Notes under the pieces: generated by a model | The model's input: only the letters and a program-made list of their open reading frames with translations | Told to the model about the DNA's origin: nothing | Database searches by the model: none | Shown: one piece after another, positions 10,241 to 20,078 of the stretch | Numbering within the stretch: the first letter of the stretch is position 1 | Layout of the letters: each line of letters opens with the position of its first letter | Program-made: the position numbers and the translations under genes | NCBI RefSeq assembly: GCF_014197435.1 | Contig: NZ_JACIFP010000001.1 | Location: 3,596,001-3,660,000, forward strand | Source: Gordonia humi | GTDB taxonomy: Bacteria; Actinomycetota; Actinomycetes; Mycobacteriales; Mycobacteriaceae | Reading direction: 5' to 3' | DNA length: 64,000 nucleotides

Positions 10241-12553
10241 GTGAGCGCGCCACACCCCCATTCCACTGAAGATGCTGCTCCGGACCCTCGTCTGTCCGAA
10301 GAGCAGGTGCACCTCGATGCCGTCTATTCCCGCCTCGACCGGATGCGCACGACGACGCGTCGTCGCCTGAACGAGACGCTCCGAGAGTCCGCGGGAACCC
10401 CGCAGGCGCTGTCCGAACGCGAATCGTACGAGCGGATGTACAGCGACGAGCTGACCAAGATCGACGCGGCCGAGCACAACCTGTACTTCGGTCGACTCGA
10501 CATGACCGACGCCGCCGACGACGACGAGATCCGACGCATCGGCCGGATCGGCATCCTCGACGACGACGACCGCGACACCACTCTGCTCCTGGACTGGCGC
10601 GCACCGCTGGCGCGGCCGTTCTACCTCGCCACGCCCGCCGCACCCGAAGACGTCGAGCGTCGCCGTCACATCCGCACCCGCTCACGAGCGGTGCGCAGCG
10701 TGTCGGACGAGTACCTGCTGTCCGGGAAGATCGACGACGACGCCACCGGAGCGAATGTGGTCAACGAGTCGGCGTTGGTGGATGCGCTGAACGCGGCGCG
10801 CACCGGCGAGATGACCGACATCGTCGAGACCATTCAACGCGAGCAGGACGAGATCATCCGGTCCGTCCACCGCGGCGTCCTGGTGGTCCAGGGCGGACCC
10901 GGCACCGGCAAGACCGCCGTCGCCCTGCATCGCGCGGCATATCTGCTGTACACGCACCGCGATCTGCTCTCGCGCAGCGGTGTGCTGATCCTGGGCCCCA
11001 ACGAAGACTTCCTCTCCTACATCGGGCAGGTTCTGCCGTCCCTCGGCGAGACCGGCGTCCTGCTCTCCACCGTCGCCGATCTATTCCCCGACGTCACCGC
11101 ACGCGGTCACGACTCCCGCGAGGCGACCGCCATCAAGGGCGACCAGCGCATGCTGAACGTGCTGCGCGCCGCCGTACGCGGCCGACAGTCGTTGCCGGGC
11201 AAGGGATTGGTCACACACTTCGACGGCTATGAGCTCCCCATCGACGCCGAGACCATCAAGGTCGCGCGAGCGCACGCACGATCGACCCGCCGCGCACACA
11301 ATCTGGCGCAGCGCGCATTCCTACGCGCCGCACTCGACGAGTTGGCCGCCGTTCACTCCCGACGTATCGGGTCCAGCGAACTCGACGGCTCCCAGCTGCT
11401 CACGGCGGCCGATCTGGAGGACATTCGCGCCGAACTCGAAGCCGATCCGCACGTCGTCGAGGCGCTGACCGAGTTCTGGCCCACGCTGACTCCCCAGGGC
11501 GTGCTCCGCGACCTGTACGACGACCCGACATTCCTGCGGAAGTCGACGCGCGGGTGGACCGACGCCGACCGCGCGGCGTTGTACCGACCGGCGCGTCCCC
11601 TTCGCGGCGACGCGGATCTCGCCCCGGGCGACGTTCCCCTCCTCGACGAACTCGCCGAGCTCATCGGCTATCGCACGGACGAGGCCGACCGAATCAATCA
11701 GGCGCGCTGGCGCCAGCAGCTCACCGAGGCGCAGGACGCCCTCGACATCCTGACCGGATCGGCGCCACAGGACCTCGAGGACGAACTCGATCCCGAGATC
11801 CTGATGGCCTACGACCTGATCGACGCCGAGCAACTCGCCGAACGACAGGTCCACACCGAACGTCGGACCACTGCGGAGCGCGCCTACGAGGACCGCACCT
11901 GGACGTTCGGGCACGTGATCGTCGACGAGGCGCAGGAGCTGTCGTCCATGGCGTGGCGCATGGTGATGCGTCGTATCCCGAACCGCTGGATGACTGTCAT
12001 CGGCGACACCGCTCAGACCGGCGACGCGGCGGGCAGCACGTCCTGGCGCGAGGTGTTCGAGCCGTACGTCGCACACCGGTGGCGCCTGCACGAGCTGACC
12101 GTCAACTACCGCACGCCCGCGGAGATCACTCACTACGCCAACCGCGTGCTCGCCTGGATCGACCCCGATCAGGAGCCGCCGACGTCGTTGCGGTCCAACG
12201 GGATCGAGCCGTACGCGGTGTCCGCCGGCGATCCCGCCGAAGCCGTGGCCGCGCTGGTGGCCGGTCACGACTGGCATGGACTGACCACCGTCATCGCCTC
12301 GGACGAGACCGCCGACGGCCTCCGCGAACGCCTCGTCGGGCTCGGCTGCGACGTGTCCGTCCACGCGATCACCGCGGCCAAAGGGCTCGAGTTCGACTCG
12401 GTGGTCCTCGTCGAACCCGCCGACCTCGTCGCCGAGTCGCCACGCGGCTACAACGACCTCTACGTCGCATTGACGCGTGCGACGCAACGGCTCGTCGTGA
12501 TCCATGCGAAGGCGCTGCCGCCGGACCTGGCGGACATGCCCCACCCCGTCTGA
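10241..12553 (+). CDS. helD: HelD-type RNA polymerase-recycling helicase-like ATPase
   Basis: A 770-residue UvrD/Rep-like SF1 protein of the HelD family. HelD inserts into RNA polymerase and uses ATP to clear stalled or idle complexes; some actinobacterial relatives give rifamycin tolerance. It has an N-terminal charged helical region (LSEEQVHLDAVYSRLDRMR) as the secondary-channel coiled coil, then IGRIGILDDD and LLDWRAPLARPFY typical of HelD. Walker A GGPGTGKTAVALHRAAYLLY is near residue 218, Walker B HVIVDEAQELSSM, and motifs such as TVNYRTPAEI and YVALTRATQRLVV come late in the protein. The start is GTG. A TAATAT hexamer (10226-10231) 9 bases upstream may be the -10 of a near-leaderless promoter. 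It stands alone between two terminators. Confidence 0.92.
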   Translation: MSAPHPHSTEDAAPDPRLSEEQVHLDAVYSRLDRMRTTTRRRLNETLRESAGTPQALSERESYERMYSDELTKIDAAEHNLYFGRLDMTDAADDDEIRRIGRIGILDDDDRDTTLLLDWRAPLARPFYLATPAAPEDVERRRHIRTRSRAVRSVSDEYLLSGKIDDDATGANVVNESALVDALNAARTGEMTDIVETIQREQDEIIRSVHRGVLVVQGGPGTGKTAVALHRAAYLLYTHRDLLSRSGVLILGPNEDFLSYIGQVLPSLGETGVLLSTVADLFPDVTARGHDSREATAIKGDQRMLNVLRAAVRGRQSLPGKGLVTHFDGYELPIDAETIKVARAHARSTRRAHNLAQRAFLRAALDELAAVHSRRIGSSELDGSQLLTAADLEDIRAELEADPHVVEALTEFWPTLTPQGVLRDLYDDPTFLRKSTRGWTDADRAALYRPARPLRGDADLAPGDVPLLDELAELIGYRTDEADRINQARWRQQLTEAQDALDILTGSAPQDLEDELDPEILMAYDLIDAEQLAERQVHTERRTTAERAYEDRTWTFGHVIVDEAQELSSMAWRMVMRRIPNRWMTVIGDTAQTGDAAGSTSWREVFEPYVAHRWRLHELTVNYRTPAEITHYANRVLAWIDPDQEPPTSLRSNGIEPYAVSAGDPAEAVAALVAGHDWHGLTTVIASDETADGLRERLVGLGCDVSVHAITAAKGLEFDSVVLVEPADLVAESPRGYNDLYVALTRATQRLVVIHAKALPPDLADMPHPV

Positions 12554-12574
12554 CACGCATCGGGGCCGCAGACG

Positions 12575-12618
12575 CGTCGAGCGGAGTCGAGACCCCGAGG
12601 TCTCGACTCCGCTCGACG
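12575..12618. terminator. Bidirectional terminator hairpin
   Basis: A 20-bp perfect stem (12575-12594 with 12599-12618) with a 4-base loop between the convergent helD and universal stress protein genes. Its arms carry the GAGCGGAGTCGAGACC motif, related to the repeats at 58403-58512. Confidence 0.88.
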
Positions 12619-12626
12619 GCCGACCC

Positions 12627-13070
12627 TTAGGTGGTGTGAACGATCAGAACGTCGCAGGCGGCCTTGCGGGCGACGTCCGCGGGCACCGAACCGAGCAGCC
12701 GGCCCGCGATCGAGTTGAGACCGCGGTTGCCCACGACGAGCAGGTCCGACTGGACGTCGACGACGAGTTGCAGAAGCGCGTCGACCGGCGCGCCCTGCAC
12801 CGCCCGCTGAACGACGGTGGTGGCGCCCGCGCCGAGGGCATGCTCCTTCGCGGTACGCAGAATCTCTTCGGTGGGCGAGGATCCCATCACCTGGTAGGCC
12901 TCGTCGCGCAAGGTGTCGGAGGCCCCGGCGGCCGCCTTGCCGTCGTTCGGGAAGTAGGCGCACGCGATGACGACGGTCGCGTCACCGGCGATCGCGCCGG
13001 CCCGCTCGACTGCCTTCAGCGACGATTCCGACCCATCGGTGCCGACCACGATGGTCGAGTATCCGCTCAT
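12627..13070 (-). CDS. Universal stress protein (single UspA domain)
   Basis: 147 residues from the ATG at 13070, chosen because GGAGGG lies 9 bases upstream; the longer in-frame ORF adds MTTPGGNSH. The start is typical of Usp proteins (MSGYSTIVVGTDGSESS). The ATP-binding loop G-x2-G-x9-G-S is intact in GNRGLNSIAGRLLGSVPADV. It is in the same place, between uvrB and uvrA, as M. tuberculosis Rv1636, a Usp reported to bind cAMP; the same ligand is possible here but not shown. It is convergent with helD. Confidence 0.92.
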   Translation of the reverse strand: MSGYSTIVVGTDGSESSLKAVERAGAIAGDATVVIACAYFPNDGKAAAGASDTLRDEAYQVMGSSPTEEILRTAKEHALGAGATTVVQRAVQGAPVDALLQLVVDVQSDLLVVGNRGLNSIAGRLLGSVPADVARKAACDVLIVHTT

Positions 13071-13230
13071 GTGTGAGTTCCCTCCAGGTGTTGTCATCGG
13101 GTCCGGCCGCGACCGGTGTGGCGCGCGAACCCATTTCCGTCACCGAACATACCCTGTCCCGATACCCAATCTGTGCTGGTTCGTACCCACTGTCACAGAG
13201 AATTCAGTGCGTACGACGATGAAAGCCGCG

Positions 13231-15384
13231 TCACTTGATGCCAGCCGCGTCCATTCCTCGCAGTTCCTTCTTCAGATCGGCGATCTCGTCGCGAAGACGA
13301 CCGGCGAGCTCGAACTGCAGATCGCGCGCCGCGTTCATCATCTGATCGGTGAGCGACTGCACCAGTTCGGCGAGCTCCGCGCGCGGCATCGCCGATGTGT
13401 CGCGCTTCTCGTAGACGCCGGAGCTCACCGACTTCGACACCTCGCCCTGGGCGCGGCGTCCACGGCTGGCGTTGCGGCCGGAGCCGCCGACTTCCACCGA
13501 GTCGTCCGCCTCGGCGTACACCTGGTCGAGGATGTCGGCGATCCTCTTCCGCAGCGGCTGCGGGTCGACGCCCGCCTCCTTGTTGTAGGCGATCTGCTTC
13601 GCGCGCCGACGCTCGGTCTCGTCGATCGCGTTCTGCATCGAGTCGGTGATCTTGTCGGCGTACATGTGGACTTGACCGGACACGTTGCGCGCCGCGCGAC
13701 CGATCGTCTGGATCAGCGATGTGGTGGAGCGCAGGAAGCCCTCCTTGTCGGCGTCGAGGATCGCGACCAGCGACACCTCGGGCAGGTCGAGTCCCTCGCG
13801 CAGGAGGTTGATGCCGACGAGTACGTCGTACTCCCCCGACCTGAGCTGCCGGAGGAGTTCGACACGACGGAGGGTATCGACCTCCGAATGCAGGTACCGG
13901 ACGCGGATCCCGAGTTCGAGGAGGTAGTCGGTGAGGTCCTCGGACATCTTCTTGGTGAGTGTGGTGACCAGAACGCGCTCGTCGCGGTCGGTGCGTTCCC
14001 GGATCTCGTGGACGAGGTCGTCGATCTGCCCCTTCGTCGGTTTGACGACGATCTCTGGGTCGAGCAGACCGGTCGGTCGGATCACCTGTTCGACGAACTC
14101 GCCGCCCGACTGCCCGAGCTCGTAGGCGCCCGGTGTCGCCGACAGATAGACGGTCTGTCCGATGCGGTCGGCGAACTCGTCCCAGGTGAGTGGTCGGTTG
14201 TCGACGGCCGACGGCAGCCGGAAGCCGAATTCGACGAGGTTGCGCTTACGCGACATGTCGCCCTCGTACATGGCGCCGATCTGCGGCACCGTCACATGCG
14301 ACTCGTCGATCACAAGAAGGAAGTCGTCGGGGAAGTAGTCGATCAGCGTCGCGGGCGCCGACCCGGGGCCGCGCCCGTCGATGTGCCGCGAGTAGTTCTC
14401 GATACCCGAGCAGAAGCCGACCTGGCGCATCATCTCCAAGTCGTACGTGGTGCGCATCCGAAGCCGCTGCGCCTCGAGCAGCTTACCCTTCGCCTCCAGG
14501 TCGGCGAGGCGTTCCTCGAGTTCCTTCTCGATGCTCGCCATGGCCTTCTCCATGCGCTCGGGGCCCGCGACGTAGTGGGTGGCCGGGAAGATGCGCAGAT
14601 TGTCGACCTGGCGAACGACGTCGCCGGTCAGCGGGTGCAGATAATAGAGCGCTTCGACCTCGTCGCCGAAGAACTCGATCCGCACCGCCAGCTCCTCGTA
14701 CGACGGGATTATCTCGACGGTGTCTCCGCGCACCCGGAATCCGCCGCGGGTGAACGACATGTCGTTGCGGGTGTACTGCACGTCGACGAGGAGTCGGAGC
14801 AGCGCATCGCGATCGATGGTCTCCCCGACGCTCATCTCGATCGACCGGTCCAGATACGACTGGGGCGTACCCAGACCGTAGATGCACGAGACGGACGCGA
14901 CCACGACCACGTCTCGACGCGACAGCAGATTCGACGTCGCCGAATGTCGGAGCCGCTCGACGTCGTCGTTGATCGAGCTGTCCTTCTCGATATACGTGTC
15001 GGTCTGGGCGATATACGCCTCAGGTTGGTAGTAGTCGTAGTACGAGACGAAGTACTCGACCGCGTTGTTGGGCAGCATCTCCCGCAGTTCGTTCGCCAAC
15101 TGCGCGGCGAGCGTCTTGTTCGGCGCCATCACGAGCGTCGGTCGCTGCACTCGCTCGATGAGCCACGCGGTGGTCGCCGACTTGCCCGTGCCGGTCGCGC
15201 CGAGCAGGACGATATCCTTCTCCCCCGCCGTGAGTCGCTGTTCGAGATCGGCGATCGCCGTCGGCTGATCGCCCGCCGGTTCGTACTCGCTGACGACCTC
15301 GAAGGTGCCGTCGGTCCGCTCGATGTCGCCGACCGGACGGAACTCCGAATGCGCGATGACGGGTTTCTCCGCGGGAAATGCCAT
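13231..15384 (-). CDS. uvrB: Excinuclease ABC subunit B
   Basis: 717 residues, full length. UvrB is the helicase-like damage-verification protein of nucleotide excision repair. It has Walker A GATGTGKS at 62-69, the [10 protein letters not shown] beta-hairpin start, helicase motifs ([26 protein letters not shown]) and the C-terminal UvrC-binding domain ([17 protein letters not shown]). The ATG is 7 bases after the -10 of a near-perfect PafBC-type promoter (15391-15413), so the mRNA is probably leaderless and damage-inducible. Confidence 0.98.
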   Translation of the reverse strand: MAFPAEKPVIAHSEFRPVGDIERTDGTFEVVSEYEPAGDQPTAIADLEQRLTAGEKDIVLLGATGTGKSATTAWLIERVQRPTLVMAPNKTLAAQLANELREMLPNNAVEYFVSYYDYYQPEAYIAQTDTYIEKDSSINDDVERLRHSATSNLLSRRDVVVVASVSCIYGLGTPQSYLDRSIEMSVGETIDRDALLRLLVDVQYTRNDMSFTRGGFRVRGDTVEIIPSYEELAVRIEFFGDEVEALYYLHPLTGDVVRQVDNLRIFPATHYVAGPERMEKAMASIEKELEERLADLEAKGKLLEAQRLRMRTTYDLEMMRQVGFCSGIENYSRHIDGRGPGSAPATLIDYFPDDFLLVIDESHVTVPQIGAMYEGDMSRKRNLVEFGFRLPSAVDNRPLTWDEFADRIGQTVYLSATPGAYELGQSGGEFVEQVIRPTGLLDPEIVVKPTKGQIDDLVHEIRERTDRDERVLVTTLTKKMSEDLTDYLLELGIRVRYLHSEVDTLRRVELLRQLRSGEYDVLVGINLLREGLDLPEVSLVAILDADKEGFLRSTTSLIQTIGRAARNVSGQVHMYADKITDSMQNAIDETERRRAKQIAYNKEAGVDPQPLRKRIADILDQVYAEADDSVEVGGSGRNASRGRRAQGEVSKSVSSGVYEKRDTSAMPRAELAELVQSLTDQMMNAARDLQFELAGRLRDEIADLKKELRGMDAAGIK

Positions 15385-15390
15385 GACATC

Positions 15391-15413
15391 AGGGTAGAAC
15401 GTGCCACCGACAA
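15391..15413 (-). promoter_or_regulatory. DNA-damage (PafBC/RecA-NDp type) promoter of uvrB
   Basis: Minus strand TTGTCGGTG (15405-15413), exactly 8 bases, TACCCT (15391-15396), then 6 bases to the uvrB ATG (15384). This is a perfect match to TTGTCRGTG-N8-TANNNT, with the transcript start expected at the initiation codon. Confidence 0.88.
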
Positions 15414-15493
15414 TTCCATTCCCAGCCGATCACCAGGTTCTAGTGCTGCAATGGACCCCGACCGACCGTCAGCCCCGTTCGTCAGGAGATCCC

Positions 15494-15928
15494 ATGCCCG
15501 ACCTCGCGCCCGCACCCGCGTCACCGAGCCTCGCCCGCCGCACCGTCCTCGTCGCAGCGCCGATCACAGCCGTCGCGCTCGGCGCTGCGGCCTGCGGCGG
15601 CAACGATTCGAACGCCCCGGCATCGGACGCCCCGGCCGCGGACACCTCGTCCGGTACGGCGCTCACACCGACGGCGAAGGTCCCGGTCGGCGGCGGTGTG
15701 GTCGTCGGCGACGTGGTCGTGACGCAGCCTGTCGCCGGAACGTTCGAGGCGTTCTCGACGACGTGCCCGCACATGGGGTGCGCGGTGGCTCCGAAGGACG
15801 GCGACCTCGTCTGTCCGTGTCACGGCAGCGAGTTCGGACTCGACGGCTCGCTCGTCCAGGGCCCGGCGACCACGGGTCTGACGCCGGTGCGGGTACAGGT
15901 GCGGGACGCCGACGTCGTACGGGCCTAG
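15494..15928 (+). CDS. Rieske [2Fe-2S] lipoprotein
   Basis: 144 residues from the ATG at 15494, with AGGAGAT 5 bases upstream. The N-terminus has a twin-Arg-like SLARRTVLVAAP, a hydrophobic core and an ALGAAAC lipobox. A Ser/Ala/Asp-rich linker follows (to about residue 60), then a compact Rieske domain: the two cluster motifs CPHMGC and CPCHGS carry both Cys and both His ligands. So it is probably a membrane-anchored small electron-transfer protein outside the cell, exported folded by Tat. It is a stand-alone domain, not the bc1 subunit, and no redox partner gene is adjacent. Confidence 0.87.
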   Translation: MPDLAPAPASPSLARRTVLVAAPITAVALGAAACGGNDSNAPASDAPAADTSSGTALTPTAKVPVGGGVVVGDVVVTQPVAGTFEAFSTTCPHMGCAVAPKDGDLVCPCHGSEFGLDGSLVQGPATTGLTPVRVQVRDADVVRA

Positions 15929-15991
15929 GCTCCCCGGGCCGGGGCGCCGGATCCCGGCCGCGGGTCGCGCGCGAGGCGTTAGAGTCGAGCC

Positions 15992-16534
15992 ATGACTGCT
16001 CCCGGCAACGCCGCGGCCCATGTCCACCCGCCGAAGACGGAGGTCTTCGACGTCCCGGCGATGACGAACACCGACAACAAGGGATTCGTGCGCCCGGTCG
16101 ACGACTACCGGGAGACCGCGTACGGACTCTACATGTCGCGCACAGCCGACCATCCGCGCTTCTCCCACCTCGAAGTATGGTTGCTTCCCGCCCTCGGCCT
16201 GCGCGCCAACGTCTTTCACTTCACCGGTGGCTACCGGCCGAACCAGTGCCTCTACCTCGACGTCGGCCGCTTCCACGGCCCCGACGAGCACGGACGGTGG
16301 CATTCGGTCGACTGGTACCTGGACCTGGTCGACGAGGCCGATCGGCCGCTGCAGTTGATCGACGTCGACGAGATCTTCGCCGCCCACGCCGTCGGCCTGC
16401 TGACCACCGCCGAATGCGAAGAGGCGGTGTCGATCTCGGCACGCGCCCTCACCGGCGCGACGGCCGCGGGCGACGTGTCGGCATGGCTCGACGCACAGGT
16501 CGGCGAGCACCTCACCTGGCTCGATCGGCGCTGA
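15992..16534 (+). CDS. DUF402-family protein
   Basis: A 180-residue cytoplasmic protein. The segment KTEVFDVPAMTNTDNKGFVR leads into a DUF402 core (LEVWLLPALGLRANVFHFTG, then LYLDVGRF, WYLDLVD, LQLIDVDEI). Some DUF402 proteins are nucleoside or nucleotide phosphatases, but the role of this actinobacterial branch is unknown. It corresponds in place to M. tuberculosis Rv1632c, between uvrB and coaE. A TAGAGT -10 (15980-15985) ends 6 bases before the ATG, with no ribosome binding site, suggesting a leaderless mRNA. Confidence 0.83.
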   Translation: MTAPGNAAAHVHPPKTEVFDVPAMTNTDNKGFVRPVDDYRETAYGLYMSRTADHPRFSHLEVWLLPALGLRANVFHFTGGYRPNQCLYLDVGRFHGPDEHGRWHSVDWYLDLVDEADRPLQLIDVDEIFAAHAVGLLTTAECEEAVSISARALTGATAAGDVSAWLDAQVGEHLTWLDRR

Positions 16535-16677
16535 GACTGGCCGGTCCGAGTCCCGGCGGGCGCTCCAGCGAAACCGACTTCTAGCTCGATCAGATGACAC
16601 CACCGCATGCAGCGACCTGATCACTGTGCAAAAATTCATCGACATTTCTCACGCTCCTCACAGGAAGTGGATCGACG

Positions 16678-17595
16678 ATGACGACGCCTCCCCCACCCGG
16701 CGGGACCGGCCGGCCGGAACAGCCGAACAACGCGGGCAATCCGTTCAGCCCGAATGCCGGTGACGGCCAGTACCCGACCTACGGTCAGCAGACCCCGCAG
16801 CAACAGCCTCCGGCTCAGGGCCAGACCGGCGCGCAGCAGCAACCCGCCTACGGTCAGCAGCAGCCCCAGGGCCACGGTCAGCCGCCGCAGCAGGGCTACG
16901 GTCAGCCCCCGGCCTACGGTCAGCCCCAGCAGGGCGGCGGACAACCGCCGACCGGCGGGTACGCACCGATTCCCGGGACTCCCGGCTACCCGGCCACGCC
17001 GCCGCCGGGAAACGGCACCGGCCAGACCATCACCCGAGCGGTCCTCGGTGTGGCCGCGCTCGTCGTCGTGCTGATCGTCGCCCTGTTCGTCTGGTCGCCG
17101 TGGAGTAAGGACGACGGGAAGTCGGTGAAGTCGACGGCCGTGGGCTCCTGCATCGATGTCACCGAGGCCGAGGGCATGAACGTCGAGACCAAGGCGATCG
17201 AGTGCGACGACACGAGCACCGTGTCGTTCATCGTGGGCGCGAAGCTCGCCGACAAGGACGCGTGCGTCGCGGCCGGTCTGAGCTACTACGTGACCGAGTA
17301 CGGTTCGGCGGCCAGCGACGACGTCCTGTGCCTGATGCCGAACTTCCGCAAGGGCGAGTGCTACAGCGAGTCGTCGTTCAGCGTCGGCCTCGGACTCGAG
17401 ACCGTCGCGTGCACCGAAGAGTCGACGATCTCGAAGACCGTCTTCAAGATCACCGAGCGCGTCGACTCGAAGACGGTTCCCAACTGCACGGACCCCGAGC
17501 AGGATCAGGTGCTGGCCGCGAAGATCGAGTCCGATCCCGCCCGTGAGATCGGGTTCTGCGCCCGCATCCTCGGCGACGGCGCCTACTGGCAGTAG
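16678..17595 (+). CDS. Gln/Pro-rich single-pass membrane protein with Cys-rich exported domain
   Basis: 305 residues. The first ~110 are low-complexity, built from YGQ/PQQ units (for example AYGQQQPQGHGQPPQQGYGQ), then one transmembrane helix (VLGVAALVVVLIVALFVWSP), then a ~165-residue domain facing outside. That domain has eight or so Cys in spaced pairs (GSCIDVTEAEG, IECDD, VLCLMP, GECYSE, VACTEE, PNCTD, GFCAR). The layout (disordered cytoplasmic Gln/Pro tail, one helix, disulphide-rich sensor-like domain) recurs in actinobacterial LppU-like proteins and septum-associated membrane proteins; I cannot assign a function. A GGAAG site precedes the ATG and a very strong hairpin follows the stop. 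Confidence 0.8.
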   Translation: MTTPPPPGGTGRPEQPNNAGNPFSPNAGDGQYPTYGQQTPQQQPPAQGQTGAQQQPAYGQQQPQGHGQPPQQGYGQPPAYGQPQQGGGQPPTGGYAPIPGTPGYPATPPPGNGTGQTITRAVLGVAALVVVLIVALFVWSPWSKDDGKSVKSTAVGSCIDVTEAEGMNVETKAIECDDTSTVSFIVGAKLADKDACVAAGLSYYVTEYGSAASDDVLCLMPNFRKGECYSESSFSVGLGLETVACTEESTISKTVFKITERVDSKTVPNCTDPEQDQVLAAKIESDPAREIGFCARILGDGAYWQ

Positions 17596-17606
17596 CACCG
17601 ATACGG

Positions 17607-17647
17607 CGAAGGCCGGCCCCCAGTTCCGAACTGGGGGCCGGCCTTCG
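17607..17647. terminator. Bidirectional terminator hairpin
   Basis: A 19-bp perfect stem, 17607-17625 with 17629-17647, and a 3-base loop, between the convergent genes ending at 17595 (+) and 17662 (-). Confidence 0.9.
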
Positions 17648-17661
17648 TCGTACGATGCGCC

Positions 17662-19167
17662 TCAGCCGACGAGCGCGGCCTCCTTCGCATCGGCATAGGT
17701 CTCGGCGGCCTCGTCGGTGGTGTCGACCTGCGGCGGCGAACCGTTGAGCGGCAGCCCCGCCGACTCCTTCAGATACTTGACCGCGACCAGGCCGATCACT
17801 CCGCTGACCATGAGGATGAAACCGGGCACCAGTGTGTTGTCGGTGGCCTTCACGATCGCCTCGGTGTAGAGCGGCGTCGTACCGCCGAACGCCGACACCG
17901 CGATGTTGAAGCCGATCGACAGCGCACCGTAGCGCACGGACGTCGGGAACAGCGCGGGCAGCGTGGACGCGGTCGGAGCCGCGAAGCACGCCAGCACGAC
18001 ACCGAACACCACACACGCCACGGCGGGCGCCCAGATGCCCTCCGAGCGGAACAGCATGAAGCACGGGACCGCGACGATGATCTGCATGACGGCTCCGAAG
18101 GCGAACACCGGGCGACGCCCGATCTTGTCGCTGAGGGCGCCGACGCCGACGATGATCAGCACCACGACGACCATCGACGCGAGAACCAGGAGATCGGCGC
18201 TGAGCTGACTGCGTCCGATCACATCGGTGAAGTACGTGGGCAGATACGCGGTGATCATGTAGTTGGTCACGTTGTAGAGAAGGACCAGACCGATGCAGAT
18301 CAGGAGCGGCCGCCAGAAGCGGACGAAGATGGTGCCGATCTCCCGGCCCGCGCTCTCGTTCTGCTTCATCTTCGCTTCGTGGTCGTCGAGCTGCTTGCGG
18401 AAGGCGGGGGTGTCCTCGAGCTTCATCCTCAGGTACAGACCGATCAGCCCCATCGGGCCCGCGATGAAGAACGGAATGCGCCAGCCCCAGTCGATCATCG
18501 CCTCCTCGCCGAGCCAGCCGTTGAGCACGGTGACCGTCAGCGAACCGAGCGAATAGCCGACGAACGTGCCGAAGTCGAGCCAGCTGCCCAGGAAGCCGCG
18601 GCGACGGTCCGGCGAGTACTCGGCGATGAACGTCGTCGCACCCCCGTACTCCCCGCCCGTCGAGAACCCCTGCACCATGCGGGCGATCAGCAGGAGGATC
18701 GGCGCCCAGATGCCGATGCTGGCGTACGACGGGATGCAGCCCACGAGGAAGGTGCCGACCGCCATCATGATCATGGTGGCGGCCAAGACCTTCTGCCGTC
18801 CGATCTTGTCGCCGAGCGGACCGAAGAAGAGACCGCCGAGCGGTCGGACGACGAATGCCGCGGCGAAGGTGGCGAAAGTCGCCAGCAGCTGCGCACTCGA
18901 CGAGGCGTCCGGATAGAAGACCTTTCCGAGCGTCGCGGCGAGGTAGCCGTACACACCGAAGTCGAACCACTCCATCGTGTTGCCGAGCGCCGAAGCGGTG
19001 ATCGCCCGCTTGAGCATCGGCTGGTCGACGACGGTGATGGATTCCTCCGTCAGCGGTGGTTTACGGCGGATCAGAGCCGCGAGGGCGCGCAGCCTCGATT
19101 CTGCGAGCCCCTGCGAGGCCCTGCTGAACAATCGCGTCGTTTGATCGTTCCGTTGAACATTCGACAT
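17662..19167 (-). CDS. MFS transporter, metabolite:H+ symporter (MHS) family
   Basis: 501 residues with 12 predicted transmembrane helices. The MHS subfamily (ProP, citrate, shikimate, ketoglutarate carriers) is shown by GNTMEWFDFGVYGYLA in helix 1, FVVRPLGGLFFGPLGDKIGR at the loop 2-3 motif, and RMVQGFSTGGEYGGA in helix 4. The motif most resembles ProP-type osmolyte carriers, so proline/betaine or an organic acid are candidates; the substrate cannot be fixed from sequence. The N-terminal ~50 residues are a polar cytoplasmic extension and the C-terminus has a short acidic tail. A TetR regulator gene lies 147 bases upstream on the same strand and may control it. Confidence 0.85.
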   Translation of the reverse strand: MSNVQRNDQTTRLFSRASQGLAESRLRALAALIRRKPPLTEESITVVDQPMLKRAITASALGNTMEWFDFGVYGYLAATLGKVFYPDASSSAQLLATFATFAAAFVVRPLGGLFFGPLGDKIGRQKVLAATMIMMAVGTFLVGCIPSYASIGIWAPILLLIARMVQGFSTGGEYGGATTFIAEYSPDRRRGFLGSWLDFGTFVGYSLGSLTVTVLNGWLGEEAMIDWGWRIPFFIAGPMGLIGLYLRMKLEDTPAFRKQLDDHEAKMKQNESAGREIGTIFVRFWRPLLICIGLVLLYNVTNYMITAYLPTYFTDVIGRSQLSADLLVLASMVVVVLIIVGVGALSDKIGRRPVFAFGAVMQIIVAVPCFMLFRSEGIWAPAVACVVFGVVLACFAAPTASTLPALFPTSVRYGALSIGFNIAVSAFGGTTPLYTEAIVKATDNTLVPGFILMVSGVIGLVAVKYLKESAGLPLNGSPPQVDTTDEAAETYADAKEAALVG

Positions 19168-19314
19168 GAATTTCAGCTTTACACAGACGACCGCACTCTA
19201 TTCGGGCAACACCTTCGACACTCCCGCTATTTCCGAAATGCCGTGCGACTATGTGTGATTCACGAATATTCCGATGGATGCGGAACGAGTCTCCGTCGCT
19301 GTTCGACGGTTCGG

Positions 19315-20061
19315 TCACAAACCGCCCACTCGCGACGAAACACCGTCGAGCAGCACGGCGAGGCCGATCTCGAAACCGTCGACACCGCTGCCGGGCGCCT
19401 CGTAGCGCTCGCCGACCGCCGTGCCCACTCTCCCGGCCAGCGGGAACTCCGACGCGGGCATGACCGACGCCAGTTCGGGGCCGACCACCTGCCACCATTG
19501 CGCATCGCTCATCGCTCCGACCGCCTCCGCCCCGAGCGCACTGCGGGCGCTGCCCGCGGCATACGACTCCAGCAGCGTCACGAGAGCGTCGCGTTCGACG
19601 TCGTCGATCGGCAGCCCTTCGAACAGCGTCAGCTGCGTCTCGTACCGGCGGAGCCGCCCGGGGCCGAGCACATCACGCCACCCGGACACGTCCATGAGCC
19701 ACGGATGCGTCAGATACTCCTCACGCCGTGCGCGGACCACCGCGGCCAGATCCGCCCGCAGGTCGCCGACCGCCCTCGGAACCGGCGTCCGCAGTGCGAC
19801 CGCGTCGACCATGAGTCCGACCAGCACCTCGCGGGTCGGCACATAGGTGTAGACGCTCATCGCGCTCACTCCCAACTGTGCCGCGAGGGCTCGCACGGTG
19901 ACCGCCGTCAACCCGCGGTCGTCGGCGAGACGGACCGCGGCATCGACCACGTCGTCGACGGTGAAGCGTTGCCTCGGCCCCTTCTTCGCGGCTGTCGAAT
20001 CCGCACCCCGCCCCCGCCACAACAGCCGCACCAGCGCGCGAGCCTCGTCCTCGGGCGTCAT
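19315..20061 (-). CDS. TetR-family transcriptional regulator
   Basis: 248 residues from the ATG at 20061, with GAGGTG 4 bases upstream; the longer in-frame ORF reads through the promoter. The DNA-binding domain is at residues ~35-80 (FTVDDVVDAAVRLADDRGLT, then VRALAAQLGVSAMSVYTYVP as the helix-turn-helix). The C-terminal ligand domain resembles the TetR_C branch of drug-responsive repressors. Its own promoter contains a cluster of GTAC motifs (20079-20116), a probable operator, so autoregulation is likely. Likely targets are itself, the MHS transporter downstream on the same strand, or the divergent helicase gene. Confidence 0.85.
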   Translation of the reverse strand: MTPEDEARALVRLLWRGRGADSTAAKKGPRQRFTVDDVVDAAVRLADDRGLTAVTVRALAAQLGVSAMSVYTYVPTREVLVGLMVDAVALRTPVPRAVGDLRADLAAVVRARREEYLTHPWLMDVSGWRDVLGPGRLRRYETQLTLFEGLPIDDVERDALVTLLESYAAGSARSALGAEAVGAMSDAQWWQVVGPELASVMPASEFPLAGRVGTAVGERYEAPGSGVDGFEIGLAVLLDGVSSRVGGL

Positions 20062-20078
20062 GGCACCTCTTCTCCGCG

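Noticed and set aside
13071..13230. DosR-type box or CRP site upstream of the universal stress protein
   Set aside because: Only isolated half-matches (GGGAC, TGTGAC) were seen; no palindrome of the right form.
12967..16584. 1205-codon open frame on the plus strand across uvrB and its neighbours
   Set aside because: It is the antisense shadow of uvrB: high GC keeps stops away from this frame. The uvrB protein on the other strand is complete and canonical.
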